A DNA stretch of 64,000 nt, from assembly GCA_965205275.1 (NCBI GenBank), contig OZ242168.1:2042184-2106183 (forward strand). The letters are read 5' to 3'. The first letter of the stretch is position 1, and every line of letters starts with the position of its first letter. Both the position numbers and the translations under genes were made by a program. Shown here piece after piece: positions 1 to 8,630 of this stretch. The notes below the pieces were generated by a model. It ran no database searches. It worked only from the letters and a program-made list of their open reading frames with translations, and was not told the origin of the DNA. This DNA comes from WTFY01 sp965205275 (GTDB taxonomy: Bacteria; Pseudomonadota; Gammaproteobacteria; UBA4575).

Positions 1-258
1 TACGGCCTGTTCGTCGGTTGGCACTATTCCTGTGGCTCTAAGTACGACAGTGGATTTTGGCGCCATGCTCGTGACCACGCCTGGCCACAATACCGTAAGG
101 CAGTGGACCCCGAGGTCGTGGGTTGCGCCGCGCTCCGCAAATTCGACGAAATGATCGAACTGATGAACCAGTCGGTCATCGACAAAGCGGACTGGAATCG
201 GATGTGCGCAGTCCCTCTCACCAGTTATGCCCAGATGTCTCAGGGTCTTGGCTGTTAG
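1..258 (+). CDS. C-terminal end of an unrecognised protein (partial)
   Basis: An open frame enters from the left edge in frame 1 and stops at a TAG at 256-258, giving the last 85 residues of a protein. The fragment is rich in aromatic residues and Cys (for example GWHYSCGSKYDSGFW near its start), has no membrane segment, and ends in a short Gly/Cys tail. I do not recognise the family. It is convergent with the small membrane-protein gene that follows. The even codon use supports a real coding end, but no function can be given from 85 residues. Confidence 0.5.
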   Translation, partial: YGLFVGWHYSCGSKYDSGFWRHARDHAWPQYRKAVDPEVVGCAALRKFDEMIELMNQSVIDKADWNRMCAVPLTSYAQMSQGLGC

Positions 259-287
259 CCCCAGTCTTGGAACATTTCAACTGAGGT

Positions 288-488
288 TCACCTGCAATAG
301 TGTCTGCGCCAACGTCTGTATTCTTCGAAGCCGTGCCTTTCCAGCACTCGGTAGCGCTTGAACGCCTGCGTCGCACATACCGTGCACAGAATAAGAAATG
401 GAATCCCGGACAACAGGGGTAAAACGAGACCGACAAGACCAATGGCGAGGCACAGAAGCCTCATGGCAAACCAACAGGTGCGTATCAT
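288..488 (-). CDS. Small inner-membrane protein, DUF454/YbaN-like
   Basis: This 66-residue protein has one strongly hydrophobic hairpin (RLLCLAIGLVGLVLPLL then PFLILCTVCA) followed by a basic, aromatic tail. The pattern GLVGLVLPLLSGIPFLIL resembles the short DUF454 (YbaN) inner-membrane family, whose function is unknown. The ATG at 488 overlaps a TGA of a short upstream frame (TGATG), which hints at former translational coupling. A second ATG eight codons in is an alternative start. The family call rests on the hydrophobic motif only. Confidence 0.45.
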   Translation of the reverse strand: MIRTCWFAMRLLCLAIGLVGLVLPLLSGIPFLILCTVCATQAFKRYRVLERHGFEEYRRWRRHYCR

Positions 489-881
489 CAGACGTTCTTC
501 GCCAATTCAACAAGCCGCGCACCGGCAAGGTGAGCGTAGCTCACGGCCGCAGCAAGACCACGTTGATGCAGGCCAGGATGATGCGTTCATGGGGGCGGTG
601 ATTTTCAGCAGATGGTCCAGCTGCTGGCGTCTGTTCCTATTGGCGGAGGGTTTCTCAAGAAACGGATTGTTGAACACTGGCTGGGGTTTCCAAACTTTTC
701 AAGCAGGACCGAAATCTGGCAAGTCCAAACCTGACAGAAAATATAGTGATGTGCCACTCCTTGGATATGGGTCCATACCACGGGTTCGGAGTAGCGCAAA
801 GTAGGCTGGTTTTAGTCGTGTGATTGAATTCGTATTCCAATGATAACTTGACCAGGGGTTCAGCCAGATTTTTAGTTGTGA
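489..881. other. About 390 bp without a supportable gene
   Basis: Several short frames exist on both strands, but none has convincing protein character or a ribosome binding site. On the minus strand, short pieces in different frames (one ending in AGARLVELAKNV next to the small membrane-protein gene) look like a decayed or frameshifted gene end. I see no tRNA, riboswitch or clear terminator. The stretch ends at the target duplication of the IS1595 element. Confidence 0.4.
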
Positions 882-889
882 TAGTCTTT

Positions 890-918
890 CGCGTTTGTCT
901 AGTTTACACTAGTATAAG
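890..918 (+). repeat. Left terminal inverted repeat of the IS1595 element
   Basis: Pairs with 2904-2932 in inverse orientation over 29 positions with five mismatches. The inner 13 bases are identical and the outer four are CGCG. The TSD TAGTCTTT lies immediately outside. The inner edge runs into AAGGAG (916-921), which can serve as the ribosome binding site of the first passenger gene. Confidence 0.85.
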
Positions 919-937
919 GAGTGTATAGTATGTATAG

Positions 938-1456
938 ATGGAAACGCAAGGGCAAGGACATACTGTCTTGGGTATTATTCGGTGGTTGTGGCGTTGGGGC
1001 GGGTGGCTATTTGGTGTTGTCTTGTTTCCCGCATGGGATCATCTTGTCAGTTCTAAGGTGATGAACGAGATAGCTGCTGCAATTTTGCGTTTCTTTGCTT
1101 TGAGTATGTTGATAGCGGGCGCGTGCATATTTCTTGCGTGGTGTGGCTATACCATTTGGAGAATGACTCCGGCTGGTCGCTTTCAAGCGAAATCGAAACT
1201 GATAGAGAGAACTATCATAGCCCTTGAATTTGATCATAGTGATGAAGACCGCGATACACATACTGCAACACTGACAAAGACGAATTTACACAAGGTTATT
1301 TCGATGCTTGGTAAATTTAAAGTGCCACATCCACCGCTCAAGCTCGGTGTGAATAGATGGCTTGTCTTTCTCTCCAGGTTGTTAGCTGCATCTCAAACTA
1401 GGGATCTGAAGTGGGCCATGAAAATCTGGCCCGATATGGAAAATGAGACCAAGTGA
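938..1456 (+). CDS. Passenger gene 1: small two-segment membrane protein
   Basis: This 172-residue protein is unrecognised. It has two hydrophobic stretches, about residues 12-32 (GGWLFGVVLFPAW) and 45-70 (ILRFFALSMLIAGACIFLAW), followed by a basic cytoplasmic-type domain. Its 3' end overlaps the next gene by 14 bp. The start is uncertain: AAGGAG at 916-921 lies 16 nt before this ATG but only 8 nt before an ATG at 930 in another frame, which encodes a 44-residue hydrophobic peptide. The real N-terminus may therefore begin in that frame with a later shift. The gene sits inside the IS1595 element, in tandem with the nuclease-like gene. Confidence 0.6.
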   Translation: METQGQGHTVLGIIRWLWRWGGWLFGVVLFPAWDHLVSSKVMNEIAAAILRFFALSMLIAGACIFLAWCGYTIWRMTPAGRFQAKSKLIERTIIALEFDHSDEDRDTHTATLTKTNLHKVISMLGKFKVPHPPLKLGVNRWLVFLSRLLAASQTRDLKWAMKIWPDMENETK

Positions 1457-1889
1457 AATGGAAAAGCCATTTGGCCAAAAATGGAAGGACAACATTAGAA
1501 TGACCTCCAACTGGCAAAATGTATGGCTGCGCAAACTGGTTTTGCAAGTATGTTCAATTTACGGGGATGCCTATGCGTTTCTTGGTGAGAGCTTCTGTGA
1601 AGATGAATTTGGGATGGTTAAGGCAGAAACTGGCAAGGAAGGGATAGATGGCCATATTGGGGACTTGGCAGTTCAGGTTAAATTCAAATGGTTTGGCAAG
1701 TCTGATAGGTATGTCACTGTAAGACCTGATGCAGGTTTTGACATACTGATTGTTTGCGGTAGTGGTTCGAACGAAGGTGTGAAACTATTTGGTATATGGA
1801 AAAGGCAGCAAGTAGATTCTGTAAGAAACCCGAAAAACAACAGGATAAATCTTAAAGACCTAGAGAAATTGGATCAATTCGCATTATGA
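1443..1889 (+). CDS. Passenger gene 2: possible PD-(D/E)xK nuclease-fold protein
   Basis: This 148-residue soluble protein has no close family I can name. The middle reads EGIDGHIGDLAVQVKF. An Asp, a short beta-strand-like spacer and then QVK resembles the D...(E/Q)xK active-site pattern of restriction-endonuclease-like proteins, with Gln in place of Glu. This is a motif reading and not a proven homology. It overlaps passenger gene 1 by 14 bp and passenger gene 3 by ATGA at 1886-1889, so the three form one transcription unit. An alternative ATG at 1458 has no clearly better ribosome binding site. Confidence 0.6.
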   Translation: MRPSEMEKPFGQKWKDNIRMTSNWQNVWLRKLVLQVCSIYGDAYAFLGESFCEDEFGMVKAETGKEGIDGHIGDLAVQVKFKWFGKSDRYVTVRPDAGFDILIVCGSGSNEGVKLFGIWKRQQVDSVRNPKNNRINLKDLEKLDQFAL

Positions 1890-2110
1890 GCATAGGCAAA
1901 TACCTCAGCTTGGAAGAGGCCCGCAAGAAGGGCCTGATAGACCGGTTCTGCAAGGAGCACCCGTCCAAGGCAGATACAGGCCGGTTCAAGCGTCTTCTGG
2001 ATGCAATAACTACAACGCCTCAAGCAAGTCAGGAAACATCTGCTCAGGCTTGTCCCGATAGTTGTAACGAAACTCAAACTCCTTCAGATACTTCGGAAGG
2101 TGATGCCTAG
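1886..2110 (+). CDS. Passenger gene 3: small charged protein
   Basis: This 74-residue protein starts in an ATGA overlap with passenger gene 2. The first 45 residues (YLSLEEARKKGLIDRF, then KEHPSKADTGRFKRLL) look like a compact helical domain. The rest is a Ser/Thr/Gln-rich tail whose codons overlap the 3' end of the convergent transposase gene by about 100 bp. The tail may therefore be a by-product of the overlap. Function is unknown; the position suggests it works with the two preceding products. Confidence 0.5.
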   Translation: MSIGKYLSLEEARKKGLIDRFCKEHPSKADTGRFKRLLDAITTTPQASQETSAQACPDSCNETQTPSDTSEGDA

Positions 2111-2867
2111 AGACATGAATATGCGTACCACGAATGGACAGCTTGAGCCGTGCCCAGAAGCCTTCAATGCTGTTTACATGAGAGCCACCACTTACCCATT
2201 TACCAGCACCATGATTCACCCGCTTGTGCGTGTAGCCGATCTTGTCCAGTCCCTTGTAGGAGCGAAGCTCATCACTGTGTACCGTGCTGCCCTGCTCAAC
2301 ATTGGCCTTGATAATCGGCTGCAAGGTTTTCTTTTTGACATTCGGCACTACCTTGGTCATTACATCCCCGTCCCGATCAAGCATGCCAAAAGCAATCGTC
2401 TTGTTCGGAGCACCACGTCCACGCTTTCCGCCCGTGGTACGCCCGCCTATGTAGGTTTCATCGACTTCTACATCACCATCAAGCGGGTTTTCACCGTCCG
2501 TATCGGCAATGTATTCACGGATTTTATGACCCATGCTCCAAGCGGTCTGGTAAGCCACGCCAAGCTGACGCTGAAGTTCCTTGGCAGGAACGCCATGACG
2601 GGTAGTGGTAAACAGGTAAATGGCATAGAACCACTTTTGCAGGGGAATGTGCGATCTGGCAAAGATGGTCCTGGTCATGGGGAAGATCGTGTGTCCGCAC
2701 CATGCACAGGCATAAGCAGGATGACGCTTGACGCGGTGAAAATGGCCATGCTTGCCACACTTGGGGCAGTCCAGCGTATCGCCAAAGTGCTTGCGTTTCA
2801 GGAAATCAAGACAGGCACCATCATCGGGATACGTCTTGAAAAACTCTTGTACTGTCGTTGGTTTCAT
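2010..2867 (-). CDS. IS1595-family transposase
   Basis: About 285 residues from the ATG at 2867; the longer frame starts 11 codons earlier in the terminal region. The N-terminal zinc ribbon (CPKCGKHGHFH, then CAWCGH) is followed by the DDE-type domain with VEVDETYIGGR, the VHSDELRSY region and NSIEGFW, as in IS1595-family enzymes. The reading frame is intact and the element has complete ends and a target duplication, so the transposase is probably active. It is convergent with the passenger operon. Confidence 0.92.
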   Translation of the reverse strand: MKPTTVQEFFKTYPDDGACLDFLKRKHFGDTLDCPKCGKHGHFHRVKRHPAYACAWCGHTIFPMTRTIFARSHIPLQKWFYAIYLFTTTRHGVPAKELQRQLGVAYQTAWSMGHKIREYIADTDGENPLDGDVEVDETYIGGRTTGGKRGRGAPNKTIAFGMLDRDGDVMTKVVPNVKKKTLQPIIKANVEQGSTVHSDELRSYKGLDKIGYTHKRVNHGAGKWVSGGSHVNSIEGFWARLKLSIRGTHIHVSRHHLPKYLKEFEFRYNYRDKPEQMFPDLLEAL

Positions 2868-2903
2868 CGTGGTCTCCATTTGTTGAGACCATGTTACCAA
2901 AAA

Positions 2904-2932
2904 CTTATACTAGTGTCAAGTGGATAATCGCG
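2904..2932 (-). repeat. Right terminal inverted repeat of the IS1595 element
   Basis: Inverse partner of 890-918. It is followed directly by the second copy of the 8-bp target duplication TAGTCTTT at 2933-2940. It lies 36 bp upstream of the transposase start and probably contributes promoter sequence. Confidence 0.85.
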
Positions 2933-2983
2933 TAGTCTTTTGTTGATTTCAATGCTGCAGATCGAAGGCCAAATTTCTGACCC

Positions 2984-4096
2984 ATGGCATCCATGCTGAG
3001 GACAACGACATTGCATGACCTGCATGTACAACAGGGCGCGAGGTTCGTGAACTTTGCGGGTTACGAAATGCCACTGCAGTACCGCAAGGGTATCCGGGAA
3101 GAACATCTACATACGCGCAATCATGCAGGCTTGTTTGATGTTTCGCATATGGGTCAGATACGTCTGTCCGGTGAAAATATCGAGAACGCAATGGAAAGGC
3201 AGGTAACCTGTGACATCAGTGCCCTTGAACAATTCCAGCAATGCTATACGGTGCTCACCAACCCGGGCGGCGGCATCATTGATGACCTGATACTGACCCG
3301 AGCATCAGATCATCTGCTAGCTGTCGTCAATGCCGCATACAGGAAATCGGACTATGCATACTTGAAAGAGGCATTGGGACCGCAATCCCAGGTGGAATTA
3401 CTCTGTGATCAGTGCCTGCTTGCCCTGCAGGGGCCTAAAGCGGTGAATGTATTGGGCAACTTGCATCCCAAGTGCAAAACGTTGCCATTCTTAGCTGCCT
3501 GTGAACTTGAACTTGACGGGATGACTTGTTTTGTCAGTCGCTGCGGTTACACGGGTGAAGACGGCTTTGAGATCTCCGTCCCGTCCAGACATGTCAGACA
3601 GTTGGCCGAATTGCTACTGGAAGACGATGCTGTGGAGCTTGTCGGATTAGGTGCCAGGGATTCATTGCGCCTTGAAGCGGGTCTGTGTCTTTACGGTCAT
3701 GATATCGATTCAACAACCACCCCGGTGGAAGCGGATTTGTGCTGGGTGATCGCTGGGAAATACCGTCACGGTACGGCACCGGCTCTGTTTCCTGGGGCGG
3801 ACAAGATATTCAGGCAACTGCAAACGGGGGCAGAACGCATACGTTGCGGTTTCCGCGTACAGGGCAAGATACCCGTGCGTGAAGGCGCTGTCATACTGGA
3901 TAGCGAGAAACGGGCTGTCGGCAGGATCACCAGCGGCGGTTTTGGTCCCAGTGTCAACCATCCTGTCGCCATGGGTTATATCGATAAGGCCTGTGCCACA
4001 GTGGGCACTGAACTGCAGGTGGAAATTCGTCATCAATTTCATGCAATCCAGGTGGTAGAGTTGCCATTTGTAAAGCATCGTTATTACAGAATATGA
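2984..4096 (+). CDS. gcvT: Aminomethyltransferase, glycine cleavage T-protein
   Basis: This 370-residue protein (an in-frame ATG three codons later is an alternative start) transfers the aminomethyl carbon from lipoylated H-protein to tetrahydrofolate and releases ammonia. The family hallmarks are clear: FVNFAGYEMPLQY near residue 20, GLFDVSHMGQ near 50, and a C-terminal barrel with GRITSGGFGPS and a PVAMGY motif. Length is normal. It overlaps gcvP by ATGA (4093-4096), so the two are co-translated. The IS1595 element sits 44 bp upstream and may separate it from its original promoter. No gcvH is present nearby. Confidence 0.95.
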   Translation: MASMLRTTTLHDLHVQQGARFVNFAGYEMPLQYRKGIREEHLHTRNHAGLFDVSHMGQIRLSGENIENAMERQVTCDISALEQFQQCYTVLTNPGGGIIDDLILTRASDHLLAVVNAAYRKSDYAYLKEALGPQSQVELLCDQCLLALQGPKAVNVLGNLHPKCKTLPFLAACELELDGMTCFVSRCGYTGEDGFEISVPSRHVRQLAELLLEDDAVELVGLGARDSLRLEAGLCLYGHDIDSTTTPVEADLCWVIAGKYRHGTAPALFPGADKIFRQLQTGAERIRCGFRVQGKIPVREGAVILDSEKRAVGRITSGGFGPSVNHPVAMGYIDKACATVGTELQVEIRHQFHAIQVVELPFVKHRYYRI

Positions 4097-6984
4097 GTGT
4101 ACTGGAACAACTTGAAATGCGTGGCGGCTTTACACATCGCCACATTGGTCTGGACAGGCACCAGATTCGTGAGATGGTGTCCTGCCTGGGCATGAATGAA
4201 CTGGAAGATATTGTCGGCAGGGCCATACCCGAATCCATCATCTCAAACCAGCCGTTTTCCCTGACCAAAACCATCAGTGAACGTGAAGTCAGTGACCGTT
4301 TGCGCAGGATGCGCAGACGAAATCGTGTGTTTACCTCCATGATCGGTATGGGCTATCACGACACCATCATGCCGGCCGTGATTAAACGCAACGTATTGGA
4401 GAATCCGGCCTGGTATACCGCCTATACGCCGTATCAGGCTGAAATCAGTCAGGGCAGGCTGGAGGCACTGCTGAATTTCCAGCAGGTAATCACGGATCTG
4501 ACCGGTATGGAGATTGCCAATGCCTCCCTGCTTGACGAAGCCACCGCAGCGGCTGAAGGCATGAGCATGGCAAAGCGTGTCGGCAGGAAAGAAAGCAGCC
4601 GGTTTTTCATTGATCGGGAGTGTCATCCGCAAACCATCTCGGTCGTGCAAACACGGGCACACAACTTTGGCTATAAGACCATCATCGGTGATCCGTTTGC
4701 GGACCTGGAAAATAAAGATGTATTCGGCGTTCTTCTCCAGTATCCCGGCAGCAGCGGTGAGGTGCGGGATCTACGTGAACCCATCGAGCAAGCCCATCAA
4801 CAGGCTGCCATCGTTACGGTTGCCGCAGACATCCTCGCTCTGGTGTTGTTGACCTCGCCCGGCGAAATGGGTGCTGATATCGTGGTGGGCAACTCGCAAC
4901 GGTTCGGGGTACCTATGGGTTACGGTGGGCCCCATGCGGCGTTTTTTGCATCCAGGGAAAAATTTATCCGGTCAATGCCTGGACGCATCATTGGTGTATC
5001 CATCGATAACCATGGTGACAAGGCACTGCGAATGGCATTGCAAACCCGCGAACAGCATATACGTCGGGAAAGGGCGACCAGCAATATCTGTACGTCACAG
5101 GTGATGCCAGCAGTGATTGCAGGCTTTTACGCCATTTACTACGGGCCCAGGGAGTTGCTCCTGATCGCGCAACGGGTGCATCGTCTGACACAGGTGCTGA
5201 CTGCCGGTTTGATGCAGCTCGGGGTTGAAGTCGTCAACAGGCAGTATTTCGATACGGTAAAAGTCTGTGTCCCCAGCCGTGCCCGGCGTATTGCCGCCAA
5301 GGCAAGAGAAGCACACATCAACCTGAGGGTGTATGACGCGGATTATCTGGGCATCGCATTGGATGAAACAACGGTCCGTGAGCAGGTGCTGACTTTGTGG
5401 GGGGTCTTCGCATCTGCTGCCGGGCAAAGACTGGACATTGATGCACTGGACGCAACCGTGCACGAATGTATCCCGAATGAATTGTTGCGCACCTCCAGGG
5501 TACTGCAACATCCCGTATTCGAGCTGTACCACAGTGAAACTGAGATGATGCGCTACATGCGCTGGCTGGCGCGTCGCGATATTGCGCTGGACCGCGCGAT
5601 GATTCCGTTGGGCTCCTGCACTATGAAACTGAATGCGGCGACGGAACTGGAGGCCCTGTCATACCGGGATTTTAATGCCATACATCCGTTCGTGCCGTTG
5701 GACCAGGCACAAGGCTACATGCAGTTGTTCGAAGAACTGGAGGGCATGCTTTGTGATCTTACCGGATTCGATGCCTTTTCATTACAGCCCAATGCCGGTT
5801 CACAGGGTGAATATACGGGTCTGCTGGTCATCCGCAAGTATCAGGAAGTTCAGGGGCAGGGACAGCGCGATGTTTGTCTGATTCCGGCGTCAGCTCATGG
5901 CACCAACCCCGCCAGTGCAGCTATGGCAGGCCTGAGGGTTGTCGTAGTTGCCTGTGACAGTGACGGCAATGTTGACATGGATGATTTACAGGCCAAAATC
6001 AGTCAGCATTCGAAGCACCTGTCCGCCCTGATGATCACCTATCCGTCCACGCACGGAGTGTATGAGTCAGGTTTTCATGATATCTGTGCGTTGGTACATG
6101 AGTACGGAGGGCAGGTGTACCTGGATGGTGCCAACATGAACGCCCTGGTAGGCATCGCCCGTCCCTCGGAAATGGGCGCCGATGTGATGCACATTAATCT
6201 GCACAAGACTTTTGCCATTCCCCATGGTGGTGGGGGTCCTGGCATGGGCCCCATAGGTGTGAAAGTGCATCTTGCTCCTTACCTGCCTGGGCATCCTCTT
6301 GTGGAAGGCGTCAATCCAGCCGCACGCAAATGTGGTACGGTAGGCACAGTATCTGCCGCACCCTGGGGTTCAGCCAGCATCCTGACTGTTTCGTGGGCTT
6401 ATATCGCCATGATGGGGGCGGACGGATTGCGCCGGGCTACGCAGGTTGCCATCCTGAGTGCCAACTATATTGCCGCGCGTTTACGGGAGCATTACCCGAT
6501 TTTGTATACAGGCAGGAACGGCATGGTTGCTCATGAGTGCATTCTTGACCTGCGACCCATCAAACAGAGCTGTAATATCACTGTGGATGATATTGCCAAA
6601 CGCTTGGTGGATTATGGATTTCACGCTCCCACGATGTCTTTCCCGGTAGCCGACACCCTGATGATCGAACCGACGGAAAGTGAAAACAAACGGGAACTTG
6701 ACCGGTTCTGTGATGCCATGATATCCATTCGCAGGGAAATCGAATTGATCGAACAGGGCAAATCGGATAGGGAAAATAATCCGTTGAAAAATGCACCCCA
6801 TACACACCGCTTGCTGCTGGAGTCTGAATGGGCCATGCCTTACAGCAAACAGGAAGCGTTTTACCCTATGCACACTATCAGGGATGACAAGTATTGGCCT
6901 CCGGTAGGCCGGGTAGATAACCTGCATGGTGACAGGCAACTGTTTTGCAGCTGTCCGCCAATTGAAGATTACTCGGCTGAATGA
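4093..6984 (+). CDS. gcvP: Glycine dehydrogenase (decarboxylating), P-protein
   Basis: This single-chain P-protein of 963 residues has the usual two-halves layout of the fused form. It is the pyridoxal-phosphate enzyme that decarboxylates glycine and passes the aminomethyl group to H-protein. The N-terminal half starts with FTHRHIGLDRHQI. The PLP lysine is K705 in NLHKTFAIPHGGGGPGMGPIG, and the glycine-rich loop and SAAPWGSA follow. The start overlaps the gcvT stop. A complete cleavage system also needs gcvH and lipoamide dehydrogenase, which are not in this window. Confidence 0.97.
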   Translation: MSVLEQLEMRGGFTHRHIGLDRHQIREMVSCLGMNELEDIVGRAIPESIISNQPFSLTKTISEREVSDRLRRMRRRNRVFTSMIGMGYHDTIMPAVIKRNVLENPAWYTAYTPYQAEISQGRLEALLNFQQVITDLTGMEIANASLLDEATAAAEGMSMAKRVGRKESSRFFIDRECHPQTISVVQTRAHNFGYKTIIGDPFADLENKDVFGVLLQYPGSSGEVRDLREPIEQAHQQAAIVTVAADILALVLLTSPGEMGADIVVGNSQRFGVPMGYGGPHAAFFASREKFIRSMPGRIIGVSIDNHGDKALRMALQTREQHIRRERATSNICTSQVMPAVIAGFYAIYYGPRELLLIAQRVHRLTQVLTAGLMQLGVEVVNRQYFDTVKVCVPSRARRIAAKAREAHINLRVYDADYLGIALDETTVREQVLTLWGVFASAAGQRLDIDALDATVHECIPNELLRTSRVLQHPVFELYHSETEMMRYMRWLARRDIALDRAMIPLGSCTMKLNAATELEALSYRDFNAIHPFVPLDQAQGYMQLFEELEGMLCDLTGFDAFSLQPNAGSQGEYTGLLVIRKYQEVQGQGQRDVCLIPASAHGTNPASAAMAGLRVVVVACDSDGNVDMDDLQAKISQHSKHLSALMITYPSTHGVYESGFHDICALVHEYGGQVYLDGANMNALVGIARPSEMGADVMHINLHKTFAIPHGGGGPGMGPIGVKVHLAPYLPGHPLVEGVNPAARKCGTVGTVSAAPWGSASILTVSWAYIAMMGADGLRRATQVAILSANYIAARLREHYPILYTGRNGMVAHECILDLRPIKQSCNITVDDIAKRLVDYGFHAPTMSFPVADTLMIEPTESENKRELDRFCDAMISIRREIELIEQGKSDRENNPLKNAPHTHRLLLESEWAMPYSKQEAFYPMHTIRDDKYWPPVGRVDNLHGDRQLFCSCPPIEDYSAE

Positions 6985-7551
6985 CGGGCTTGGAAAAAGG
7001 GATGACCAAGGCTGCGCTCCGGGGCGGTGAAATGCTAGATGTCAGGCACGTACATTGCCAGTCCTTTTATAGTCTTGTGCCCGACTGAAACCCGCCTTCG
7101 TTCCCTCCATCATCAAGCGGCTAATGCATAGCTTGTTTCGTCCAGTGGTCATGGTATTCCTGCATGACTGCGCGTACATGTTGTGGATAGCCCAAGCGTT
7201 CCATTTCCTGCATGCCTTGTGCAAAAAATTGTGACGTATCCTGTGGAAATACCGATATAAATTTGTCAAATGCCTGGCGCATCAGCTCTGTGTTGTGTGA
7301 TCGGGTTGCAGTAATGCCGTAGTTGACATGCAGGATTCGCCAGGGACGACCGGGGTTCGTTTGTTCAAGATCACTTTTGAGTACTTTACTGCTGGCACCG
7401 ATCGCGCATGCCATGAATTCACACAACTCGAGCAATTCAGCAGGTTGTTGTGTCTGATGCGAGAGTTGTGCAAGGCCTGATCTTTCCCCCGTAACCCGAT
7501 CCACTTTATGTGAGGGATTTTCCTATAATTTGAACCTTAGGAGGTCCCAAG

Positions 7552-7818
7552 ATGAAAGGCAAACGATTTACCGACGAGCAGATCATTTCGATCCTGAAAG
7601 AGCATGAGGCCGGCGCCAAAATGCCAGACCTGGTACGTAAGCACAATGTAAGTGAACAGAGCATCTACCGCTGGAAGTCGAAGTACGCTGGTATGGAAGT
7701 CTCTGAGGCCAAACGCCTGAAGGAACTGGAGAGCGAGAACACTAAACTCAAACGTCTACTGGCGGATACGATGCTGGATAATGCGGCATTAAAGGAACTG
7801 GTCGGAAAAAAATTTTAA
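7552..7818 (+). CDS. IS3-family transposase OrfA
   Basis: This 88-residue protein has the helix-turn-helix of IS3 OrfA (FTDEQIISILKEHEAGAK, then VSEQSIYRWKSKYAG) and a C-terminal leucine-zipper-like coiled coil. An AGGAGG-type ribosome binding site lies about 8 nt upstream of the ATG. The gene ends GKKF at an A7-TTTT stretch (7805-7816). A -1 slip there enters the OrfB frame and would make the OrfAB transposase. Confidence 0.93.
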   Translation: MKGKRFTDEQIISILKEHEAGAKMPDLVRKHNVSEQSIYRWKSKYAGMEVSEAKRLKELESENTKLKRLLADTMLDNAALKELVGKKF

Positions 7819-7853
7819 CGCCCGCTGCCCGTCGCCGGGGTGTTGAGCATCTG

Positions 7854-8630
7854 GTGACGGCCAACCTTGCCAGTCAGCGGCGGGCGTGTCGATTGGTGGG
7901 CTTATCTCGCTCAGTCATGCAGTATCGACCGAGACCTAAGCACGATAAAGTCCTGTGCCAACGACTGAAAGAGCTGGCCACGCAGTATCCGCGTTATGGC
8001 TACCTGATACTGCATGGACTATTGGCAGCGGAAGGTCTGGTTATCAATCGCAAGCGCACCTACCGACTGTATTGTGAGGCGAATCTACAGGTGAGAACAC
8101 GACGACGGAAGAAGCTGATACGTCCCAGGATACCAATGATGATACCGGATGGGCCGGGGCAACGTTGGTCACTCGACTTTGTCTCTGACCAGTTGGCTTC
8201 AAGTCGGCGCTTTCGGGTGTTAAACATCATCGATGACTACAGCCGGGAATGTATTGGACAGATTGTAGATACCTCAATATCCGGTCTTCGATTGGCAGGG
8301 TTTCTGGAAGAGATCGGAACGCTTCGTTCCTTACCAAAAACTATTGTGTGCGACAACGGTAGCGAACTGACCAGCAAGGCGATGTTCTTCTGGTCACAAC
8401 AAAGCGGTGTGAAACTGCATTTTATTCAACCGGGCAAACCCACTCAGAATGCGTTCGTGGAATCGTTCAATGCCCGCTTTCGAGATACCTGTCTCAATCA
8501 ACATTGGTTTCGCAATCTGCCTGATGCACGATGCATCATCAATGACTGGCGACGCCACTATAACTATATACGACCACACAGCTCACTTGGCTACGTACCA
8601 CCGGCTGTATTCGCACAACAAGCAGCATGA
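7854..8630 (+). CDS. IS3-family transposase OrfB (DDE integrase domain)
   Basis: This 258-residue portion is counted from GTG 7854. The frame is open upstream to the slippery A7 run, so the natural product is probably the OrfAB fusion made by a -1 frameshift, continuing as KILTPAARRRGVEHL. The catalytic triad is visible: WSLDFVSD (first Asp), VCDNGSEL (second Asp) and NAFVESFNARFRD (Glu), followed by the usual IRPHSSLGYVPP end. The frame is intact. Confidence 0.93.
   Translation: MTANLASQRRACRLVGLSRSVMQYRPRPKHDKVLCQRLKELATQYPRYGYLILHGLLAAEGLVINRKRTYRLYCEANLQVRTRRRKKLIRPRIPMMIPDGPGQRWSLDFVSDQLASSRRFRVLNIIDDYSRECIGQIVDTSISGLRLAGFLEEIGTLRSLPKTIVCDNGSELTSKAMFFWSQQSGVKLHFIQPGKPTQNAFVESFNARFRDTCLNQHWFRNLPDARCIINDWRRHYNYIRPHSSLGYVPPAVFAQQAA

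Larger units (their letters stand above)
890..2932. mobile_element. IS1595-family element with three passenger genes
   Basis: The element is 2043 bp long. It is bounded by 29-bp imperfect terminal inverted repeats (24 matches by eye), each starting CGCG and sharing the 13-bp core ACACTAGTATAAG. It is flanked on both sides by the 8-bp direct repeat TAGTCTTT (882-889 and 2933-2940), the duplication length known for IS1595-family elements. It carries an IS1595-type transposase on the minus strand at the right end and three overlapping plus-strand genes at the left end. IS1595 relatives carrying passenger genes are known, but I do not recognise these passengers. The intact transposase, ends and duplication suggest a fairly recent insertion. 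Confidence 0.88.

Noticed and set aside
494..610. Minus-strand fragments in shifting frames next to the small membrane protein
   Set aside because: They could be a decayed gene end, but the pieces are too short and in different frames to call.
358..804. 148-codon plus-strand frame
   Set aside because: Its translation lacks domain or hydrophobic structure, and it overlaps the better-supported minus-strand membrane-protein gene.
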